DNA of 64,000 nt from Selaginella tamariscina. Lineage: Eukaryota; Streptophyta; Lycopodiopsida; Selaginellales; Selaginellaceae. The translations under genes and the position numbers were made by a program. Location of the stretch: the NCBI GenBank assembly GCA_003024785.1, contig PUQB01000110.1:496001-560000 (forward strand). The letters run 5' to 3'. Shown piece by piece: positions 57,841 through 64,000 of this stretch. Numbering within the stretch: position 1 is the first letter of the stretch; every line of letters begins with the position of its first letter. The notes below the pieces were generated by a model, which saw only the letters and a program-made list of their open reading frames with translations, did not search any database and was not told the DNA's origin.

Positions 57841-58003
57841 GATGAGTCGAAGAAGAAAAATCAAAAAGAAAAAAGAGAAGAAAATCAGAAAAGAAAAAGA
57901 AAAGAAAAAAATCGAAAAGAAAATTGAAAAAGAGAGAAAGAAAGAAAATGGGATCGATGACAAGCGGAAACAGAAGCTTGTCACTACCTAGAATCATTCA
58001 AAC

Positions 58004-58402
58004 TGTCACGACCTTGTGCAAAGGGCGAAACCTTTAGAACAAGGGTGGAACCTTGAAAGGAGGAGATTGTATTCAAGAAAGAAATGAATACAAAATGAAA
58101 CACAAGGCCGAAGACTGGTGTTGAATGATTCTGAGAAACCTGGAACTGGAACCCTGTTTATATATCTGAGGTCCAGGATTGTATGGTCCACAACTGGTCT
58201 GGAATGTGTGATCCACAACTGGTCTGGAATGTGTGGTCCACAACTGGTCTGGAACATGCATTGATATATAACGCCTTGCTGTTGATGGTGTGAGTTTAGC
58301 ATTCAGGCATTACGGACCAGTTGGTTAACACATGTGTGTTAAACAAAAGGTCTCGGGGTTCAAGTTCTATGAAAGTCAAAAAAATGACTCATGATCCTTA
58401 CA
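58004..58402 (-). repeat. 5' LTR of the chromovirus
   Basis: 399 bp; contains three copies of a ggtctggaatgtgtggtcca-like unit. The left LTR has fewer. Confidence 0.9.
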
Positions 58403-58407
58403 AAATT

Positions 58408-58859
58408 TATTCTTCACAACTTATTAATTCACTAAATTGAATTGACACATGTTGAAGGTGAAATGTGCAAAAAAAAGTTATCCATAAATGTTATATGCCT
58501 TAACAGTTCGATTTAGTTTGAAGGTTTTGGTGAAGGCAATGTGCAATAAACACTTTTGTTGTGGTGAAGGCAATGTGCAATAAACACTTTTGTTGTGGTG
58601 TCAACTAACGGAAGTGTCAAATGGGTTGTTTGAGAAATATACTCAGAAGTTTTAAGATAACTAAAATATAAACCTTTTAAACTTATTAGAGATGTAAAAT
58701 GAGTTATAGTCTAGCTTGTTTGGTAAAAAAAAACTACCATGACTGCAATTCATGGTATTCAAGAGGAAAGTTACATAAGAATTTTGATCGGATAATAAAA
58801 ATTAATCATAGCATTGTTGCTATTGTTCAGCAGAATCATGATAAGAGAATATTTTAGCT
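58408..58859. other. Flank between chromovirus and MULE remnant
   Basis: AT-rich; a 31-bp tandem duplication (gtgaaggcaatgtgcaataa) near 58,530-58,600. No gene recognised; possibly the decayed N-terminal part of the MULE. Confidence 0.4.
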
Positions 58860-59650
58860 TTAGAAGCTAGTTTGAGTGACTTTCATCATTGCCGTGCTAT
58901 TATCGATTTAGATGGTACATTATTGACAAGCAAATATAAGGGCATTATATTTATTATAACAATAGTGGATGCCTCATGACAGCTTGTTTCTCTTTTTGCA
59001 TATGGTTGAGTTGGAATTGAAAATGACAATAATTAAAGTTGGTTCTTAACGAGTTTTAGAGTTGCTTGAGACTTAACAAACTTGTGGTTTTCTTATCAAA
59101 AGAGTGACGGAAGGGTAACAATTTTTTTTATAGAAATGCGATTCATGAATATTACTTGAGCTTGGTAAAAATTTCAAGAAGCAATTCAAAAACATTGAAC
59201 TTTTAAAGCTTTTGTGGAAGGCAGTTCGTGTTAAATAATTATCAAGTTTGAGGAGGTGATCTAGAAAATTCGAATGATGAATCTTAATCATATAGCATAA
59301 GTGTTTAATGAGGTTCGTCATCATCGCTTTTGGGCTGAAACTTAAATATTTTGCTCCATGTTTTTGACAATTTTATATTTAATATTCCTAATTCCTCGAA
59401 TGTTTGGTTGCTTGAGGCAAGAGACAAAACCAATATTGTCCATAAAATAAATTTGGTATGTAAAAAGATAATAACATGGTTCCTTTGAGATAAGGAAGGC
59501 AATAAAACATGTATAACTATGGGGAACAATAATTTTAATGTCGTAAAGGAGGTGAAATAATGAGATCAAAGATGTTATTTCTCATGGTCACTACTATATG
59601 GTGTTTCATGCTGCTAAAAACCTTTTAAAATTTGTAATAGTGAAGCATGA
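58860..59650 (+). pseudogene. Mutator-like (MULE) transposase relic
   Basis: The plus strand at 58,905-58,975 reads AIIDLDGTLLTSKYKGIIFI and then ITIVDAS, the MULE pattern I-D-G-T-x-L-x-x-K-Y-x-G...G-x-D. Beyond come a VESEN-like stretch (GIENDNN, near 59,020), a WFLTSF-like end and, near 59,165-59,230, a KNFKKQFKN-like region. Stops occur every 20-40 codons. No terminal repeats found. Family call rests mainly on the first block. Confidence 0.6.
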
Positions 59651-60744
59651 ACATGTTGTGATTTACAATTTGAAATGTATTTTAAAAAAGGTGAACATTA
59701 CATAATTCATTTTTAAGACTTAATTTTGTAAGCCTTAATAAACTAACTCATGTCTTATGGAAATATAAGATAACACAACATATGTTTTTTTAATTGATAT
59801 CTTTGGCACTAGAGTCCATAACCCATGGCCTATGCATTTAACTCCTTGAATGACTCCAAAACATAGGCTCTCATACAAAATATTAGAGTTTAGTTGACAA
59901 ATGGCAACATGTGATTACTTAACGTTCACACTTGTAATGAATAACGCAAAGACTTGACAATCCTAATGACTTCTACCCAAGCGTACTTAAGGACTTAGCC
60001 TACGTGACTATAGTAACCTAAGAGGATAACCCTAATAGATTTTAAACATGCTAATGTCGTAATTCTATCATAAACACATATGTTTCTCACATATATCACG
60101 TGATAGAGGCTAAAACATCATCCTTTACACATTAAAGAATCATTCCCACGTGAGAGTACAACTCCTACTCAACTACGAGGATACATAACAAACCCTAAAG
60201 TCATTATGTGGCTAAGTTATACCTTAGACCTATTATGTACAAAGGTTAGTCTATTATCATAAACACTTAAGAGACAAGAGTTACACATATGGCATTGTAT
60301 GCTGACCCTAGAAGCCCTCACTTAAAAATTCTTTTGGAAACTTAACTCTCAAGAAACACGCACACACCCCTCCCTCCCCACACACACCCTCACATAGCCA
60401 AGTGCAAGAATAATGCTCACTGAGTGAGTTAGGATGTGCCAAATTAGATATATGTGATTATTTTTCACAAAATCCAACCACTCCTGGTTCGTGAAGAAGA
60501 GGACCCTAATTAAGACATCAAAGTTCAACATAATACCCACACACACTTGGTCATTGAGTCAGGATGCGTGCCAACTGATGCATCTGTTTGTTCTTAACTC
60601 TGTAAAATTAGAAACAACAAGTGTGCTTGATTAGATGCATGTGTTTGTTCCTAACTTTGTAAAATAAAAAATGATAAATGTAAGCTAACCTTTAAAATGT
60701 AATGTACCTATAGAGAACCTTTTTATTTACATTATTTAGGTGGT
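59651..60744. other. Intergenic stretch
   Basis: AT-rich, with a C-rich microsatellite near 60,355-60,390. No gene or mobile element recognised. Short words around 60,585 and 60,635 (gatgcat.tgtttgttc.taac) are repeated in tandem. Confidence 0.5.
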
Positions 60745-61585
60745 TGGCACTGAAACATTAAACCCCCTTTCTTAACAAGTTAAACATATGTAGGTTTTTG
60801 GAAACTAAAACTAATCTTGTAACTACACTAGCTTATATCACGTGGTTCTCATGATTTTTTATGCACTATAGATGTCCAAGTTAATATGCTCCAACAAGGT
60901 CAATTTAACTAAAATTAGGTCACTATCGCTATAACTAGAAGAGCACCACACAACAGTGAATTTAACGTTTTTGTGAAGTTTTTCACTAGGTGTATTTCAA
61001 AGAAAAAAAGTTAGAAAACCACAAAAATAAATAATTTTAGATTAATGTTCTTAACATTTTTTTGAAATAAAAAAAAAATTAAAGATTTTAAGTTCATTAC
61101 GTTAAGTAACACCATAAACCTACCCTTTGTTAGGCTTCAAGTGCTTTTAAAAAAAGACCGCTGAACAGTTGTTGCAATCAGAATTCAAATAAGGGCTAAT
61201 TTGAGTTTCAGTAATATTAATAATACAATATAATGAATGATATTAAATCTCAAACAATCAACAGATCGTGCCAAAAAATGTGTAACTACTAGAACACTAA
61301 ATTTGAAAATTATAGTTAATCTCAAATCCTTGCTTCATTATTTGACTTACAATTAATGGGTTTCCTTATGGAACACGACGACAGAGTGCTTCAATCATCC
61401 ACGTAAATATGAATTTGACACGAGGTTAACGAAACGTACTCAGAATTGATGTCTGATTCGACGTGGCTACGATCAACTGGTTCATATCCAGCTTAATCCA
61501 GTCTTGGCACTAGTATATATCATGAGTTGTTACACTAGTTTTTTGCAACTTGTCTTTCTAAGTTTAGCTAGATATACTGGTGGAC
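60745..61585. repeat. Upstream block of OMT-6 with an inverted segment
   Basis: Bases 60,749-61,005 match 31,648-31,800 in direct orientation (that is, inverted relative to the OMT-4 upstream), and then the reverse complement of 31,965-32,015. From 61,150 on it matches the normal OMT-4 upstream (32,180-32,584). A TATA-like agtatatatc is at 61,512. Confidence 0.65.
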
Positions 61586-62906
61586 ATGTCTGACTCTGCT
61601 TACCTTCGGGCCGAAGAGCTAATGAATTATGCTGTCATCCCCCTGACTCTCAATGCCATTGTGAAGCTAGGAATCATGGATGTAATATCCCATTCTCCAC
61701 TTTCTGCTGTTGAGATCATCTCTGCCACCCCTGGCGCCAGATCCTCTGCAAATGCTACCTTTCTCGATAGAGCATTGCGGCTTCTGGCAACTTACGGCAT
61801 CGTCGCTGCTGCAAGGGGAGCGAAAATATGGCTTGACAGAGGTGGGGAAGTTCTTCTCTACGGCAGCAGAAGCATCATTGGCTCCTGCATTGGCCATGAT
61901 TTGCAACTGTCGAATATTTCTCAGGCCATTTGAACATCTCCCTGAAGCAATACTTGAAGGTGGTCAACCCCTCATGGGAGCAAGGCACAATACGAATTAG
62001 CTGCTCAAGAGCCAGACTTTGCCACCAACTTCAACCTTGGCATGGCCAATCATTCCAGATCGTTCACTAGTGTGTTTCTGAAACGTTACGTGAAGAAGTT
62101 TTCAGACATCCACACCTTAATTGACGTGGGTGGTGGTCAAGGGACCTTGCTTGGTGCAATCACCTCTCGTCATCCACACACTAGAGGAATTAATTTTGAT
62201 CAGCCTCATGTTATTGCCGGAAGCCTCATGTTATTGCCGGAGCTTTTCAATTTCCAGGTATTAAAGTCAGCGAATTTTGACGTGGCAGCAATTCACTACC
62301 TACAGTATTTTGTAATCATTTTTTATTTTATGATTACTATAATGACAGTCTGATTTTTACTTTATGATTAGTGTAATTATTTAATTTAAACTTTATTACA
62401 CTAATATATTCGTAGCACGATTCTACTACAGCGATATTCACTTATTAAAGTTGATCGATAATCTTTTCCAGGAATTTAAGTTTCTATGCTCTTTTAGGAG
62501 TGGAGCACATTGGCGGTGATATGTTTGAGAGTATTCCCCAAGGAGATACGATAATATTAAAGGTTAATGCACAACAGCTAGTGATATCATTTATTTCTAA
62601 CTTGGTGCATTTCTATTTCTAGTGGATCCTTCATAACTGGGATGATGAAAAGTGTGTGAAAATACTGAACAACTTTTCAAGTCCCTCCCTGAGGAAGGCA
62701 AGGTCATAGTTATAGAGGCATCAGATGTTCATCATGGCAATTTCTTCATCCTTGATGTAACGATGATGGTGAACCTCGATGGAAAAGAGAGAACGTTGGA
62801 AGAGTACAAAACTCTCGGACAATATGCTGGTTTCAAACAAGTGGAAATAGCCACTTTATGTAATGGACTAGCTGTTATGGAATTTCACAAACAACAAGAA
62901 AAGTGA
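61586..62906 (+). pseudogene. OMT-6, class II O-methyltransferase (COMT-type), frameshifted
   Basis: Exons are 61,586-62,257, 62,498-62,562 and 62,623-62,906. Subtype II, very close to OMT-4 (YLRAEELMNYAVIPLTLNAI, FLDRALRLLATYGIV, LIDVGGGQGTLLGA, KVIVIEASDVHHGNF). Lesions: an 11-base loss at about 61,806 (TEEKT region), a deletion near 61,970 removing FGKA, a local tandem duplication of cctcatgttattgccgga at 62,204-62,241, and one lost base near 62,674 in exon 3. Intron 1 carries a 176-bp insertion. Ends HKQQEK. Non-functional as read. Confidence 0.86.
62268..62443. mobile_element. 176-bp MITE in OMT-6 intron 1, 8-bp target duplication
   Basis: Flanked by ATTAAAGT on both sides (62,260-62,267 and 62,444-62,451). 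The ends CAGCGAAT and ...TATTCACTT are a weak inverted repeat. None of the other five OMT copies has it. The 8-bp duplication suggests a hAT-derived element. Confidence 0.65.
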
Positions 62907-64000
62907 AGTGCATGCTCACGTTTTCGGTACATGATGTGGGTTGTACATAAATTATTTTTTTTATATTAAAAAATATTAATTAAATAAATTAAAATTATTA
63001 TTTATTAAGAAAATAAGACTATAAACATTCCCATTTTAATTACAACATTAGTGAAGTGCATGCTCACGTTTTTGGTACACGATGTGAGTTTTAAATAAAG
63101 ACCTGATCAATGTGTCAAAACAGTTACTCTTGCTTACTTAAATATGTATGATAATATATATATATATAATTTTAAACTCAGCACTTAAAAATTGTATATA
63201 TATCATAAAATAATAGAATTATTTAAATAATAATGATATCAATTACTATTTGCTTATTCATAGTATTATGATATTGTAATGGCCACTCTTAGTGGTTGAA
63301 TTACACGATCAAACAAGCTTTGCAAGGCTGTCTGAATCACACAGGAACCCAATTTTTTTGAAACTACCAAAGGAACATACTCTTAAAGGGAAGAGTGTAT
63401 CTTGTACACAAAACAATACCTATTAGTGGGAACAAAGTTTAATAAATAAGTAAATCGCTATACTTGAATGTAAAGATTTAATAGTTACTATGGATGTGTA
63501 TGTTTATCAGTGTTTCAAAATTTGCATCGAGCCCCTTCGAAATTTGTTGCAAAGCTGTGACTGCAACACAGAGACTATCTGTACTGGTATATATTGTATT
63601 ATACCGTATATACACTGTATTGTACGTGCATATAGTGTATACACAATCAGATTCAAGCGTAGCAAGGGAAACTTGGTCTATACAGCAGTTCAATACAAAC
63701 AGAAACAAAATCCAGACCTCCATTATCACGTTAACTCTCCTTCATCGCCCCTAATTAATTAAAAAAAAAATTGCAAATTTTATAAATTCGTACTTGAAAA
63801 AACTCACAAATTTAAATTACCTCAAAAAATCCCTCGTATAAATAAAATAAATAAGTTGCTCGAATTTAAGAAAAAAAAACTTATTTCTCCACATAATTCT
63901 TATTACGAAACCTCGACCGCTCAATAGGATGATATTGGTGGATCCTTGACTTGGCCCACACGCACACGATGATATATCCAATTTAAATATCCCAATTTGC
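62907..64000. repeat. Downstream block of OMT-6 (continues past the window)
   Basis: Homologous to 33,921-34,900 and, inverted, to 9,900-10,840. It includes a GTTGT-type MITE remnant (62,945-63,050, ending ccattttaattacaac), TA repeats, and gene X-like blocks at about 63,300-63,395 (an YSIEQAFAKLSES-like reading with changes) and 63,490-63,600. No complete gene in the window. Confidence 0.65.

Larger units (their letters stand above)
52130..58402 (-). mobile_element. Ty3/gypsy chromovirus, 6.3 kb
   Basis: LTRs at 52,130-52,504 and 58,004-58,402 (TGTCACGACC...), flanked by the 5-bp duplication AAATT (52,125-52,129 and 58,403-58,407). The minus strand encodes gag, CCHC knuckle, protease, reverse transcriptase, RNase H, integrase and a chromodomain region in that order. 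Several frame breaks make it inactive as read. GC content of the interior is higher than its surroundings, marking it as a later arrival. Confidence 0.95.

Noticed and set aside
1..64000. tRNA, rRNA, riboswitch or bacterial operon signals
   Set aside because: None found by eye on either strand; only primer-binding-like sites of retrotransposons resemble tRNA complements.

Overview
This is nuclear DNA from a land plant. The window holds class II (COMT-type) O-methyltransferase genes with GT-AG introns, and Ty1/copia, Ty3/gypsy, hAT and Mutator-like remnants of plant type. There are long AT-rich intergenic stretches, CA/TA/GA microsatellites, and no tRNA, rRNA, operon or bacterial signal. A non-seed plant such as a fern or lycophyte is possible but not shown by the sequence.

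Layout. (1) 1-5,400: inverted, decayed copia element (copia-A). (2) 5,650-12,199: two O-methyltransferase copies on the minus strand (OMT-1, OMT-2), each inside a multi-kb repeat unit made of upstream block, gene and downstream block. (3) 13,109-25,909: a 12.8-kb segment that interrupts the OMT repeat unit and has a 16-bp terminal inverted repeat. It carries a probable DNA amino-methyltransferase relic (minus), a DUF7869/integrase-like pseudogene (plus), and two arrays (21 and 12 sites) of the palindrome GGCGGGATTAATCCCGCC between the two divergent genes. (4) 25,910-38,126: a large DNA palindrome with a 233-bp spacer near 31.91 kb, carrying OMT-3 (minus) and OMT-4 (plus) head to head. (5) 38,127-49,470: OMT-5 and copia-B, the inverted counterpart of OMT-1 and copia-A, with a 4.4-kb gag-protease-only LTR retrotransposon (44,671-49,088) inserted in copia-B. 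(6) 49,620-51,222: hAT transposase remnant. (7) 52,130-58,402: complete-length Ty3/gypsy chromovirus with LTRs, a 5-bp target duplication and a tandemly expanded chromodomain region. (8) 58,860-59,650: Mutator-like transposase remnant. (9) 60,745-64,000: OMT-6 and the start of its downstream block.

How it fits together. The locus is an OMT cluster that grew by tandem and inverted duplication and then collected transposons. Two OMT subtypes are visible: OMT-1/2/5 and OMT-3/4/6. All six copies contain frame-breaking indels in this sequence. OMT-4 is closest to intact, with a single 1-bp deletion in its last exon. Such single-base indels could be real decay or residual long-read error. The most unusual content is the 12.8-kb segment, where the two divergent genes, their small introns and the palindrome arrays may form one undescribed mobile element. 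Coding assignments come from motif recognition only; no database search was run.
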